A DNA stretch of 64,000 nt from Streptomyces caatingaensis (lineage in GTDB: Bacteria; Actinomycetota; Actinomycetes; Streptomycetales; Streptomycetaceae): contig NZ_LFXA01000002.1 of the NCBI RefSeq assembly GCF_001187435.1, positions 62,001 to 126,000 of the forward strand, given 5' to 3'. The position numbers were made by a program, and so were the translations under genes. How positions within the stretch are numbered: position 1 is the stretch's first letter; each line of letters starts with the position of its first letter. Of the stretch, positions 51,556-60,594 are shown in pieces. The notes under the pieces were generated by a model. That model made no database searches and was not told the origin of the DNA. It saw only the letters and a list, made by a program, of their open reading frames with translations.

Positions 51556-52971
51556 TCAGACCTGGTGCAGCCCCCGCCCCGCGAGGGACAGCATGACCTC
51601 GCCGACCGCCTCCGACAGCGTCGGGTGCGGGTGGACGTGCTGGGCGACGTCCGCCGCCTCCGCGTCCCAGCCCACGACGAGCTGGCTCTCGGCGATCATC
51701 TCCGAGACGTGCGGGCCGACCAGGTGCACACCCAGGATCCGGCCGCCGCCCTGCTCGGCCACCACCTTCACCGTGCCCCCCTGGCCGTGGACCATGCCCT
51801 TGGCGGTGCCGGTCAGCGGCATGGAGTTGACGGCGACGGCGTGCCCGCGTGCCACGGCCTCGGCCTCCGTGAGGCCGACGGACGCGGTCTGGGGGCTGGA
51901 GTACGTCACCCGTGGGACGGCCGTGTAGTCCACCGGACGGGGCGTGAGCCCCGCCAGCGTCTCCGCCACCACCAGCCCCTCGGCGAACGAGGCGTGCGCC
52001 AGGCCGAGCGACGGCGGCGGCAGCAGGTCGCCCACCACGTGGATGCCGGGGACGGCCGTCTCCAGACGGCCCCAGTCGGCGGGGGTGACGTACCCGCGCG
52101 CGTCCGTGGCCAGGCCCGCGGCGGCCAGCCCCAGGCCGTCCGTCACGGGCACCCGGCCGACGGCCACCAGCAGCCGCTCGACGTCCAGTTCCTGGACCTC
52201 TCCGCGCGGGGTGCGGACGCGCGCCCGCACCCCGCCCTCGTACGGGCGCGCGTCCTCCAGCCGCGCGCCCGTCCGCACGTCGATGCCGCGCTTCTTCAGC
52301 CCGCGGGCGAGGTGGCGGCTCACGTCCGCGTCCTCCAGCGGCAGCAGCCGGTCGGCCGCCTCGACGAGCGTCACGTCCGCCCCCATCGACCGGTGCAGCG
52401 AGGCGTACTCGACACCGATCGCCCCGCCGCCCAGGACGAGGACGGAGGCCGGCAGACCGGGTGCGAACAGCGCGTCGTCGCTGGTCACGACGTGCACGCC
52501 GGCCGGCTCCAGGCCGGGCAGCGGGCGCGGCCGCGACCCGGTCGCCAGCACGATGCCGCGGCGGGCCCGCCACCGGGCGCCGGCCTCCCCGCCCGAGTCG
52601 ACGCGCACCGTCCGGGGGTCCGTCAGCGAGACGGACCCCCGGACGACGCGTACCTCCGCCTGCGCCAAGTGACGTTCCACGCCACGGTGGTTGCGCGAGA
52701 CGATGTCGTCCCGCGTCGCCGTGAGCGCGGACCAGTCGACGGAGTCGAGCGTGGCCTTGACGCCCCAGCGTTCGCGGGCCTCCGCGATGCCGTCCACGAG
52801 TTCCGCCGCGTGCAGCATGGCCTTGCTCGGGACGCAGCCGCGGTGCAGGCAGGTGCCGCCCACGAGATCGCGTTCCGCGAGGACGACGTCCAGGCCGAGG
52901 TGTGCCGCGCGCAGTGCCGTGCTGTAGCCGCCCGTGCCGCCGCCGATAACGATGACATCCGTCTCATGCAT
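51556..52971 (-). CDS. lpdA: Dihydrolipoyl dehydrogenase
   Basis: Flavoprotein of 471 residues. FAD motif VIVIGGGTGGYSTALRAAHLG, redox-active CxxxxC disulfide in GGTCLHRGCVPSK, NAD motif VLVLGGGAIGVEYASLH, GIHVVGDL and the C-terminal base His in HVHPHPTLSEAV. It re-oxidises dihydrolipoamide in 2-oxo-acid dehydrogenase or glycine-cleavage complexes. The complex served is not shown by neighbours, and it may be a secondary copy. The ATG has GGTGGAGG just upstream. It is divergent from the LysR gene, which may regulate it. Confidence 0.9.
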   Translation of the reverse strand: MHETDVIVIGGGTGGYSTALRAAHLGLDVVLAERDLVGGTCLHRGCVPSKAMLHAAELVDGIAEARERWGVKATLDSVDWSALTATRDDIVSRNHRGVERHLAQAEVRVVRGSVSLTDPRTVRVDSGGEAGARWRARRGIVLATGSRPRPLPGLEPAGVHVVTSDDALFAPGLPASVLVLGGGAIGVEYASLHRSMGADVTLVEAADRLLPLEDADVSRHLARGLKKRGIDVRTGARLEDARPYEGGVRARVRTPRGEVQELDVERLLVAVGRVPVTDGLGLAAAGLATDARGYVTPADWGRLETAVPGIHVVGDLLPPPSLGLAHASFAEGLVVAETLAGLTPRPVDYTAVPRVTYSSPQTASVGLTEAEAVARGHAVAVNSMPLTGTAKGMVHGQGGTVKVVAEQGGGRILGVHLVGPHVSEMIAESQLVVGWDAEAADVAQHVHPHPTLSEAVGEVMLSLAGRGLHQV

Positions 52972-53059
52972 GCCTCCACCCTCGGCTGAGCAGGGAAGAT
53001 GAGTCCAACGCAATGTTTCGATCGATCCGATGAGGGTCGTTCATGGGGGTGGTGGCGCG

Positions 53060-53938
53060 GTGAGCCTGCGGCAGATGGAATACCTGGTGGCGGTGGCCGA
53101 GGAGAGGTCCTTCACCCGTGCCGCCGAGTCCCTCAACGTCACGCAGTCCGCCCTCTCCCACCAGATCAAGGCGCTCGAACGGGAGGTGGGGGGCGCCCTG
53201 TTGGAGCGCCTGCCGCGCGGGGTCGGGCTCACGCCCATGGGCCGCGCCTTCCTCCCCCACGCCGAACTGGCCGTGCGCAGCGCCGGCCAGGCACGCCGGG
53301 CGGCCCGGGCCGCGGCCGGGGCGGAGGGCGGCGAACTCCACGTCGCCACCCTGCACGCGCTCGCCGTCGGCCTCCTGCCGCGCGTCCTCGCCCGCTGGCG
53401 GCGGGAGTTCCCCGGCGTGCGGCTCCATGTGCACGAGTACACGAGCACGGACGCCCTGCGCGAGCACGTGGAACGCGGCGTGGCCGACATCGCCGTCGGC
53501 CCGCGCCCGGCGGACTGGCACGGTCCGGTGGTGCCGCTGGGCGACGAGGAGATCGTGCTCGTCGTCGCCCCCGACGACCCCCTCGCCGGCCGCACCCACC
53601 CCGTCCTCCTCCCCGAACTCGCCGACCGCGCCTGGGTGCGCTGCCAGTTGGAACCGGTGGTCGAGGGGCGCCGCTGGCTGGACTGGGCCTGCGAGCGGCA
53701 CGGCTTCCGGCCACGCACGGCGGTCGAGACGCAGCACGCGTCGACCGCCGTACGGATGGCGGCTGCGGGGGTGGGGATCGTCGCCGCCTCGGTCGACGTG
53801 GCCCGGGCCACGGCCGGGGCGGTCACGGTGCCGGGAGATCCCTCGTGGCGGCGGGAGTTGGCGGTGTTCTCACGGGTGGGGCTCACGGGGGTGGCGGGGC
53901 GGTTCGCGGAGTGTTGTGGGGGGTTGGTTTCGGGGTGA
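53060..53938 (+). CDS. LysR-family transcriptional regulator
   Basis: 292 residues from the GTG at 53060 (SLRQMEYLVAVAEERSFTRAAESLNVTQSALSHQ is the helix-turn-helix region). An ATG 10 codons upstream adds only a Gly-rich tail. A type 2 periplasmic-binding-like effector domain follows from about residue 85. The gene is divergent from lpdA with 88 bp between. That gap contains TCGATCGA (53018-53025), which could be part of a LysR site. The usual LysR arrangement would make it a regulator of lpdA (inference). Confidence 0.87.
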   Translation: MSLRQMEYLVAVAEERSFTRAAESLNVTQSALSHQIKALEREVGGALLERLPRGVGLTPMGRAFLPHAELAVRSAGQARRAARAAAGAEGGELHVATLHALAVGLLPRVLARWRREFPGVRLHVHEYTSTDALREHVERGVADIAVGPRPADWHGPVVPLGDEEIVLVVAPDDPLAGRTHPVLLPELADRAWVRCQLEPVVEGRRWLDWACERHGFRPRTAVETQHASTAVRMAAAGVGIVAASVDVARATAGAVTVPGDPSWRRELAVFSRVGLTGVAGRFAECCGGLVSG

Positions 53939-54079
53939 GGTCGGTCGGGCCGGGGCCCTGAGGCGGGCTGTCCGGGCGCGCCCGCCCGTGCCCGCGTCCG
54001 CCGGTGCGTGCATCCCGGGGAATACCCTGTGTGACCCTTCGTCAGCCTTCTGTACGCTTCCGGGGTGAAGGAGGCGGGT

Positions 54080-54478
54080 GTGTTGACGTTGGCGTTGCGG
54101 GACGAGGTGGCCGCGTTGTACGCGGGGCGCGCCGAACCGCTCGAGGCACTGGGGCAGTTCCGGCGGTCGCCGGTGCTGGTGCCGCTGGACGCGCGCGGCG
54201 GTCTGTGGACGGCGGCGTACGAGGGCGTGTGGTGGATCCACGCCTTCTCGGACGAAGCTGCGCTCGCCCGGTTCATGGCGGGCCGGGCGGACGGCCGGGA
54301 CGTGGAGTACGTGACCGTCCTCGGCGCCCGCCTCCTGGATGTGGTGGTTCCGGCGGTGGGGGAGCCGGTGGGGGTGGCGCTGGACGTCGGGGGCGACACT
54401 CCGTTCCTGCTGCCCCCGGTCGTGGGCGTCGTGCCGGATGTCGCGGCCGTGAACGCCGGGAGGGAAGCGGACCGTTGA
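54080..54478 (+). CDS. SseB-like N-terminal domain protein
   Basis: 132 residues. The GTG at 54080 is favoured by AAGGAGG 5 nt upstream; a GTG 5 codons earlier lies before that site. The sequence (FRRSPVLVPLDARGGLWTAAYEGVWWIHAFSDEAALARFM) follows the SseB N-terminal fold, found in actinobacteria next to type VII secretion cargo genes. First gene of a four-gene toxin locus; its TGA overlaps the next start (TTGA). A chaperone or adaptor role is inferred from context only. Confidence 0.72.
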   Translation: MLTLALRDEVAALYAGRAEPLEALGQFRRSPVLVPLDARGGLWTAAYEGVWWIHAFSDEAALARFMAGRADGRDVEYVTVLGARLLDVVVPAVGEPVGVALDVGGDTPFLLPPVVGVVPDVAAVNAGREADR

Positions 54479-55026
54479 GCGGGAACGGGGATCTGAAGGC
54501 CGATCGCGAGGCGCTGGACGGCATCGCCAAGGGCATCACCGACGCCCTCGCGGAACTGCGGGAGCTCGGGATGATCGGCGAGGCGGCGGCGGGCCGCGGT
54601 TTCGACGAACTCGAACTCTCGGGGCTGGAGACCGGTCACGACGGTCTGAAGGACGCGCTGAAGTCCTTCTGCGACCGCTGGGACTGGGGGGTGCGGTCAC
54701 TCGTGCAGGAGGGGAACCGCTTCGCCCGCCAGGTCGGCCTGGCCGCCGGCAGCTACTACGAGAACGACCAGTACATCAAGGGGACGATGAAGGTCGGCGT
54801 CGCGGCGCTGGGTGCCGATCCGACGCTGTCCGACGAGCAGGTCGAGAAGATGTCGATGGACGAGATCGCGGACCATGGGAATTTCGCGCACGTGGATTAC
54901 AGCGGGGAGTCCTTCAAGCGCTCCCACCGGCATGCGATGGAAACGCAGAAGGAACTGCTGAAGGACACGCTCGAAACGCATGGCGATCCCCTGCACACCA
55001 AGGGCAAGGACGGGGGACGACCGTGA
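54475..55026 (+). CDS. WXG100-like small helical protein with YxxxD motif
   Basis: 183 residues from a TTG that overlaps the preceding stop by 4 nt, with GGGAGGG upstream. Helical throughout. A WDWG turn near residue 75 (FCDRWDWGVRSLVQEGNRF) is followed within a helix by YYEND, which fits the type VII export pattern YxxxD/E. The C-terminal part is charged (FKRSHRHAMETQKELLKDTLETHGD). I infer a WXG100-like partner that pairs with the WxG head of the next gene product for export. Its stop overlaps the toxin gene start (GTGA). Confidence 0.6.
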   Translation: MSGNGDLKADREALDGIAKGITDALAELRELGMIGEAAAGRGFDELELSGLETGHDGLKDALKSFCDRWDWGVRSLVQEGNRFARQVGLAAGSYYENDQYIKGTMKVGVAALGADPTLSDEQVEKMSMDEIADHGNFAHVDYSGESFKRSHRHAMETQKELLKDTLETHGDPLHTKGKDGGRP

Positions 55027-58000
55027 CGGACATCTTCGGGAAGGTCGGGCACGGCCTGAAGTCGGCCGTCAACAAGGCCGGGGACAAGATCGAGCACGCC
55101 GTCGACGAGGGCAAGAAGGAGCTCGGCAAAGGCGTCAACTACGTCGCCCACAAGGTGGGTGATGGCCTGGACAAGGTCGGCCTGCACGGCATCGCCGACA
55201 CGGTGGACGACTTCGGTGACTTCACCGCCGACCGCCTCGGTGCCCATGTGAACGAGAAGAATCTCGGCGAGACGGACGACGCCGGGGATCTCATCCACGG
55301 CAGCACCGGCCGTATCGCCTCCACCGCCTCCCACCTCTCGGACTTCGCGGCGGCGTTCGAGCGGGTGGGCGGCGGGATGTCCCGGCTGGACTCCGAGCAC
55401 TGGAAGGGGAAGGGGGCGGACGCCTTCCGCGCGAAGTTCGCGATGCACCCCACCAAGTGGGTGCATGCGGCGAAGGCGTGCGAGGACGCGGCGAAGGCCC
55501 TGACGTCGTACGAGGAGACGGTCCGCTGGGCCCAGGGGAAGGCGAAGGAGGCCCTCGCCCTCTACAAGGAGGGGAAGCGCGAGCAGAAGGCGGCTTTCGA
55601 CGCGTACAAGGCGCAGGTCGAGGCGTACGGCCGCGAAGGAATTCAACGCGAAGCTCGACGCGGGCGAGGACCCCGGGAAGCGTCCCACTCCGCCCGGTTC
55701 CTGTCCCAACGCGGGCGCGGACAAGATGCAGCGCGCGCAGGAGATCCTGACCGCCGCCCGGACCCAGCGCAACAGCGCGGCGGAGTCGGCGGCTTCGGCG
55801 GTGAAAGGAGCGCTCGCGCACGCCCCGGAAAAGCCGGAGTTCACCGACCGGATGTCGCTGGACTTCGCCGACTTCCGCACGGCGTCGGCCATCGAGATGA
55901 CCCACTTCGCGGGCGGCTTCGCCAAGGGCGCGGCCGATACGGTCAAATTCGCCCGCACCCTCCTGCCCATCGACCCGTACAACGTCACCCACCCCGCCCT
56001 GTATCTCGACCACATGACGAACATGGGTGCCGGGTTGATGACACTCGCCAACCACCCGGACCAGATCCCGTCCGCTCTCCTGGGCACCGGCTGGGGCAAG
56101 GACCCCTCGGAGGCGGCGGGCCGCCTCGGCTTCGACGCCCTCACCGCGCTGGCGACCGGTGGTGCCGGGGCGGGCGGCGCGGCGGCCCGGCGCGTGGCGG
56201 TGAGCGCGGGGCGGCACGGGCTGGAGGAGGCGGGGGCCCGGGGTGCCCGGCAGCTCGGCAAGGAGGCGGGGGCGGCGCGGCGACAGGTCGAGGAGGGCGC
56301 GGAGGACGCGGCCCGCAAGGATGCCCAGAGGTGCAAGGGCGGCGACCCGGTCGACCTGTCCACGGGGCACATGTTCCTGTCCCAGACGGACGTGACGCTC
56401 CCCGGCACCCTGCCTCTCGCATTCACCTGGCGTGTCCAGTCCGGCTACCGCGCCGGCCGCTGGCTGGGCCCCTCGTGGTCGAGCACGGTGGACCAGCGGT
56501 TGGAGATCGATGCCCAGGGCGTCGTCTTCGTGGCCGAAGACGGCATGCTCCTCGCCTACCCGCACCCCGTGCCGGACGTCCCGACCCTTCCGTCCCACGG
56601 GCCCCGCTGGCCACTGGAGCGGGCGGAGGGAGGCGGCTACACGATCACGGACCGGCAAGGTGACCGCACATGGCACTTCACCGCCCCGGTGCCGTCCGAT
56701 GACCGTCACGAGATCGCGCTTCTCGACCAGATCAGCGACCGCAGCGGCAACTGGATCACCTTCGACTACACGGAGGACGGCACCCCCACCGGCATCACCC
56801 ACAGCGGCGGATACCACCTCCGCGTCCTCACGGACACGGGGCGTGTCACTGCTCTGCACCTGGGAGATGTGGAGCTGATCCGCTACGCCTATACGGACGG
56901 GAACCTGACGGACGTCATCAACTCCTCGGGGCTTCCGCTGCGTTTCACCTACGACGACCGTGGCCGGGTCACGTCGTGGACCGACCGCAACGACCGTTCG
57001 TACCACTATGCGTACGACGACCGCGACCGCTGCGTCCGCGAGTCGGGCCAGGAGGGGCACCTCCGGTACACGCTGCAGTTCGGCGACCTCGATCCGGACA
57101 CCGGCCTGCGCGTCACGCTCCTGACGGACTCCCTCGGACACACGACGCGCTACACCTTCAACGACCGTTCCCAGCTCGTCTCCGAGACCGACCCGACGGG
57201 CGCCACGACCCTGTCGGCCTGGGACCGGCACGACCGTCTGCTCTCGCGCACGGATCCGCTCGGCCACACGACAACGTTCTCCTACGACGACGCGGGCAAC
57301 CTCGTCTCGGTCGTCCGTCCCGACGGCGCGGAGAGCACGGCGGCGTACAACGCCCTCGACCTCCCGGAGACGATCACCGAACCGGACGGTTCCGTCTGGC
57401 GGCAGACGTACGACGACGCCGGCCGCCGCACGTCCTTGACCGACCCGTCAGGGGCGACGACCCGTTACGCGTACGACGACGCGGGCCGTCCCCTGTCGGT
57501 CACGGACCCGCTGGGCCACACGACCCGCCTGCGCTGCGACGCGGCCGGCCTGGTGACGGAGGTGACCGATCCCCTCGGCGCGACGACGCGCTACGAGCGG
57601 GACGCCTTCGGCCGGATCGTCGCCGTCACCGACCCCCTCGGGGCGACGACGCGCCTGGCCTGGACGGTCGAGGGCCTGCTCGCCCGCCGCACCGCCCCCG
57701 ACGGCGGGGAGGAGTCGTGGACGTACGACGGCGAGGGCAACTGCGTCACGTACACCGACCCGATGGGCGGCGTCACGCGGCACGAGCACACCCACTTCGA
57801 CCTCGTCTCCGCCCGCACGACGCCGGACGGTGCCCGCTACACCTTCACCCACGACACCCAGCTTCAACTCCGCACGGTCACCAACCCGCAGGGCCTCACC
57901 TGGACCTACATCTACGACGAGGCTGGCCGCCTGACCTCGGAGACCGACTTCGACGGCCGTACGCTCACCTACACCCACGACGCGGCGGGCCGCCTCGCCT

Positions 58001-59778
58001 CGCGCACGAACGCGCTGGGCGAGACGACGACGTACGCCTACGACGCGGTCGGCCGGATCGCGTCGAAGGACGCGGACGGTGCGGTCACGACGTACGCCCA
58101 CGACGTGAACGGCCGCCTCCGTGAGGCGGCCGGCCCCGACGCGACGGTGATCTACACCCGCGACCGCCTCGGCCGGATCAAGTCCGAGACGGTCAACGGC
58201 CGTACGCTCACGTACGCCTACGACGCCCTCGGCCGCCGCACCCGCCGCGTGACCCCCAGCGGCGCGGTCACCACCTGGACGTACGACGCGGCCGGCAACC
58301 GCACGTCCCTCACGGCCAACGGCCACACCTTCACCCTCGAACACGACGCGGCGGGCCGGGAGGTGGCCCGCCACTTCGGCCAGGGCCTGACCCTGACCCA
58401 CGCCTGGGACGCGGCGGGGCGCCTGTCGTCCCAATCCCTGACCGGCGTCACCGACCCCCTCCACCGCACCTACACCTACCGCCCCGACGGCCACCTGACC
58501 GCCCTCACGGACTCGGCGACGGGCACTCGCCGCTTCGACCTCGACGCGGCGGGTCGCGTCACGGCCGTCCACGCCGCCAACTGGACGGAGCGCTACGCCT
58601 ACGACGAGGCGGGCAACCAGACGGAGGCGTCCTGGCCGACGGACCACCCGGGCGCGGAGGCCCACGGCCCCCGCTCCTACGAGGGCACCCGAATAACCCG
58701 CGCCGGCCGGGTCCGCTACGAACACGACCCCCAGGGCCGAGTGGTCCTGCGCCAGAAGACCCGCCTCTCCCGCAAACCGGAAACCTGGCGCTACACCTGG
58801 GACGCCGAGGACCGCCTCACCGCCGTCACCACCCCCGACGGCACCAACTGGCGCTACCTGTACGACCCCTTCGGCCGCCGCACGGCCAAACAGCGCCTGA
58901 CCCCCTCGGGCGAGGTCGCCGAAGAAACCACCTTCACCTGGGACGGCCCCACCCTCACCGAACAAACCACCACAGCCACCGAACTCCCCCACCCGGTCAC
59001 CCTCACCTGGGACCACGACGGCCACCGTCCCGTCTCCCAGACCGAGCGAATATCCTCCCCGGACGCCTCCCAACGGACCATCGACGAGCGCTTCTTCGCC
59101 ATCGTCACCGACCTGGTCGGCACGCCGACGGAGCTGATCGACGAGTCGGGCACGACGGCTTGGCGCTCGCGCACCACCCTTTGGGGAATCACAGCCTGGG
59201 CAACGGACAGCACCACCTATACCCCGCTCCGCTTCCCCGGCCAATACTTCGACCCGGAGACCGGACTCCACTACAACTTCCATCGCCACTACGACCCTGA
59301 CACGGCCCGCTATACCGCTTCGGACCTCCTCGGCCTCGCTGCAGCGCCCAACTCGGTCACCTATGTAATCAACCCGCACATTTGGCTTGATCCACTTGGG
59401 CTCGCGCCCTACCCGACAGATGTGGCACTAGGGATCCGAGAAGAAGGGCTCCGAGAGTTTGCGGACAGTAACGGATTCACGCATTACTTGGACAACTGGA
59501 CGGACTTCGAAGCCGATGTCCGTGCCGCGGCGCACAACCCGAAGGTGCGCCTGCACATCGTCATGGACGGGTTCAGTGGATCGACGCCAGCAGAACGGTT
59601 CATGAGAGCCTATGAGAACGGCATGGGGGATAACTGGTACGCGACAGAGCGCGAGATGTACCACGTGGGAAAGGCTGTGCGCTTGGGGGATCGAACGTGG
59701 GATAGCATCACGTTCTACGAGAACGGAAAGCCTGTATCAGTACCCGAGCCAGAACACTGGCCCATGCCGAAGAGGTAG
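55023..59778 (+). pseudogene. WxG-headed RHS polymorphic toxin gene, split by a one-base insertion
   Basis: Starting at the GTG at 55023, the frame reads a helical N-terminus (GKVGHGLKSAVNKAGDKIEH) and a WxG domain (SEHWKGKGADAFRAKF near residue 127). After residue about 202 (VEAYG) the sense moves to the next frame, EFNAKLDAGEDPGKRPTPPG and on to MQRAQEILTAART, which stays open to 59778. Deleting one G at 55629/55630 (TACGG to TACG) restores a continuous 1584-residue protein (YAAKEFNAKL). The restored protein has WxG head, linker with hydrophobic segment, DPVDLSTGH pre-RHS block, some 30 YD repeats, the DPLGL cap and a variable C-terminal toxin. It may be inactive, frameshift-rescued or a sequencing error. 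Confidence 0.8.
55726..59778 (+). CDS. RHS/YD-repeat body with C-terminal toxin domain (3' part of the split gene)
   Basis: 1350 residues can be read from the first Met of this frame, with no ribosome site. Residues 1-200: a helical linker with an Ala/Gly-rich part. About 200-300: KGGDPVDLSTGHMFLSQTDV, the usual start of RHS bodies. About 330-1200: YD repeats of the type YDDAGRxxSxTDPxGxTT. At about 1190-1230: FPGQYFDPETGLHYNFHRHYDP, the NPHIWLDPLGLAPYP cap and auto-cleavage region. The last 120 residues (DVALGIREEGLREFADSNGF to the C-terminus) are the toxin. From memory they faintly recall the polymorphic toxin type 27-like group; this is uncertain. From about 59340 the DNA becomes poorer in G+C, a sign of acquired toxin modules. 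Confidence 0.82.
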   Translation: MQRAQEILTAARTQRNSAAESAASAVKGALAHAPEKPEFTDRMSLDFADFRTASAIEMTHFAGGFAKGAADTVKFARTLLPIDPYNVTHPALYLDHMTNMGAGLMTLANHPDQIPSALLGTGWGKDPSEAAGRLGFDALTALATGGAGAGGAAARRVAVSAGRHGLEEAGARGARQLGKEAGAARRQVEEGAEDAARKDAQRCKGGDPVDLSTGHMFLSQTDVTLPGTLPLAFTWRVQSGYRAGRWLGPSWSSTVDQRLEIDAQGVVFVAEDGMLLAYPHPVPDVPTLPSHGPRWPLERAEGGGYTITDRQGDRTWHFTAPVPSDDRHEIALLDQISDRSGNWITFDYTEDGTPTGITHSGGYHLRVLTDTGRVTALHLGDVELIRYAYTDGNLTDVINSSGLPLRFTYDDRGRVTSWTDRNDRSYHYAYDDRDRCVRESGQEGHLRYTLQFGDLDPDTGLRVTLLTDSLGHTTRYTFNDRSQLVSETDPTGATTLSAWDRHDRLLSRTDPLGHTTTFSYDDAGNLVSVVRPDGAESTAAYNALDLPETITEPDGSVWRQTYDDAGRRTSLTDPSGATTRYAYDDAGRPLSVTDPLGHTTRLRCDAAGLVTEVTDPLGATTRYERDAFGRIVAVTDPLGATTRLAWTVEGLLARRTAPDGGEESWTYDGEGNCVTYTDPMGGVTRHEHTHFDLVSARTTPDGARYTFTHDTQLQLRTVTNPQGLTWTYIYDEAGRLTSETDFDGRTLTYTHDAAGRLASRTNALGETTTYAYDAVGRIASKDADGAVTTYAHDVNGRLREAAGPDATVIYTRDRLGRIKSETVNGRTLTYAYDALGRRTRRVTPSGAVTTWTYDAAGNRTSLTANGHTFTLEHDAAGREVARHFGQGLTLTHAWDAAGRLSSQSLTGVTDPLHRTYTYRPDGHLTALTDSATGTRRFDLDAAGRVTAVHAANWTERYAYDEAGNQTEASWPTDHPGAEAHGPRSYEGTRITRAGRVRYEHDPQGRVVLRQKTRLSRKPETWRYTWDAEDRLTAVTTPDGTNWRYLYDPFGRRTAKQRLTPSGEVAEETTFTWDGPTLTEQTTTATELPHPVTLTWDHDGHRPVSQTERISSPDASQRTIDERFFAIVTDLVGTPTELIDESGTTAWRSRTTLWGITAWATDSTTYTPLRFPGQYFDPETGLHYNFHRHYDPDTARYTASDLLGLAAAPNSVTYVINPHIWLDPLGLAPYPTDVALGIREEGLREFADSNGFTHYLDNWTDFEADVRAAAHNPKVRLHIVMDGFSGSTPAERFMRAYENGMGDNWYATEREMYHVGKAVRLGDRTWDSITFYENGKPVSVPEPEHWPMPKR

Positions 59779-59779
59779 C

Positions 59780-60139
59780 ATGCAAAAGGTTATTTCATGG
59801 GAGCGAAAGTTCCAAGTGTGGCAGTACTCGGTTAGTCACTCCGTCCTTCTTTTGCGAAGCTTTCACCCGCAAAAGTACACGACGCGTATTGATGTCGCCT
59901 TCCCTGCCGTGACGTTGATGCACCTACAGCCCAGCTATGAGACCCTCAGTGTTCGACAGGCCACCGAGGAGGAACGGCTGCGCATCCTGGGAGCTACCGC
60001 AGAGAAAATCACCCATGGAAACCTCTTCTTGCTCAACGAGGGAGAAGGGTATGTGCATGCGGCGGACTTCTCCTGGCATGAGGACTCGGGCGACCACCAC
60101 ACACCATCGAGCTTCGGCCCGTTGCGTGGTACCGCTTGA
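59780..60139 (+). CDS. Putative immunity protein for the RHS toxin
   Basis: 119 residues. The ATG follows the toxin stop by one base, with AGAGG upstream, the spacing expected of toxin-immunity pairs. The gene is strikingly poorer in G+C than its surroundings: 59821-59880 counts 30 G+C of 60. The sequence (MQKVISWERKFQVWQYSVSH, then LHLQPSYETLSV-like strands and a His/Asp-rich tail) matches no family I recognise. Without a signal peptide it would act in the cytosol. The role is inferred from position and composition. Confidence 0.65.
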   Translation: MQKVISWERKFQVWQYSVSHSVLLLRSFHPQKYTTRIDVAFPAVTLMHLQPSYETLSVRQATEEERLRILGATAEKITHGNLFLLNEGEGYVHAADFSWHEDSGDHHTPSSFGPLRGTA

Positions 60140-60235
60140 GTCGGTACAGGATCCGCAGGCACCCCAGCTCTGGTGGTAGATGAACGGTCAAGGGCCGGGC
60201 GGCTGAGAGCGCCGGACTCGTATGAGCGGCGATAC

Positions 60236-60400
60236 GCGCCCGGCCCGCATGGAGTTCGGCGCAGGTGCCGGTGCGGGCGGCGTAGAGGGCTGCGGTGATC
60301 CGGTGGGCGTGGTAGGTGGCGCAGTGGGTGTGCAGCTCGTGCTGCGTGAGCCACTGTAGGCGGCGAGTTCGAGGCCGCTGCCCGGGGTCGTCAGGCGGAT
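60236..60400 (-). pseudogene. Fragment copy of the Nudix gene 3' part
   Basis: About 165 bp nearly identical to 61910-62075 (for example GGAGTTCGGCGCAGGTGCCG and GGTGATCCGGTGGGCGTGGT occur in both), in the same orientation as the Nudix gene. It has no start and does not form a gene. It abuts the RHS fragment at 60400/60401. Confidence 0.8.
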
Positions 60401-60574
60401 GAACACGACGCCCAGTGCCGAGCGGTCCCGCGCCAGGAGACCCGCCTCTCGCGCAAACCTGGCGCTATACCTGGGGCGCCGAGGATCGCCTCACGTCGGT
60501 CACCCCCTGATGGCGCCCAGCTGGTGCTACCTATAGCACCCCTTCGGCCACCGCATAGCCAAACAGCACTTGAC
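60401..60574 (+). pseudogene. Degenerate fragment of the RHS core
   Basis: GAACACGACGCCCAGTGCCG and the following 150 bp align with 58720-58898 of the toxin gene, in the same orientation but with many changes, small deletions and stop codons. It ends just before the DUF1266 start. It looks like the relic of an older RHS gene end whose toxin tip is gone. Confidence 0.8.
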
Positions 60575-60594
60575 CGTCTGGAAAGCGCAGCGTT

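Noticed and set aside
55023..56663. A 546-residue protein read straight through from the WxG head
   Set aside because: Beyond residue about 202 this frame is an Arg/Gly/Pro-rich shadow of the RHS frame; the sense clearly continues in the next frame.
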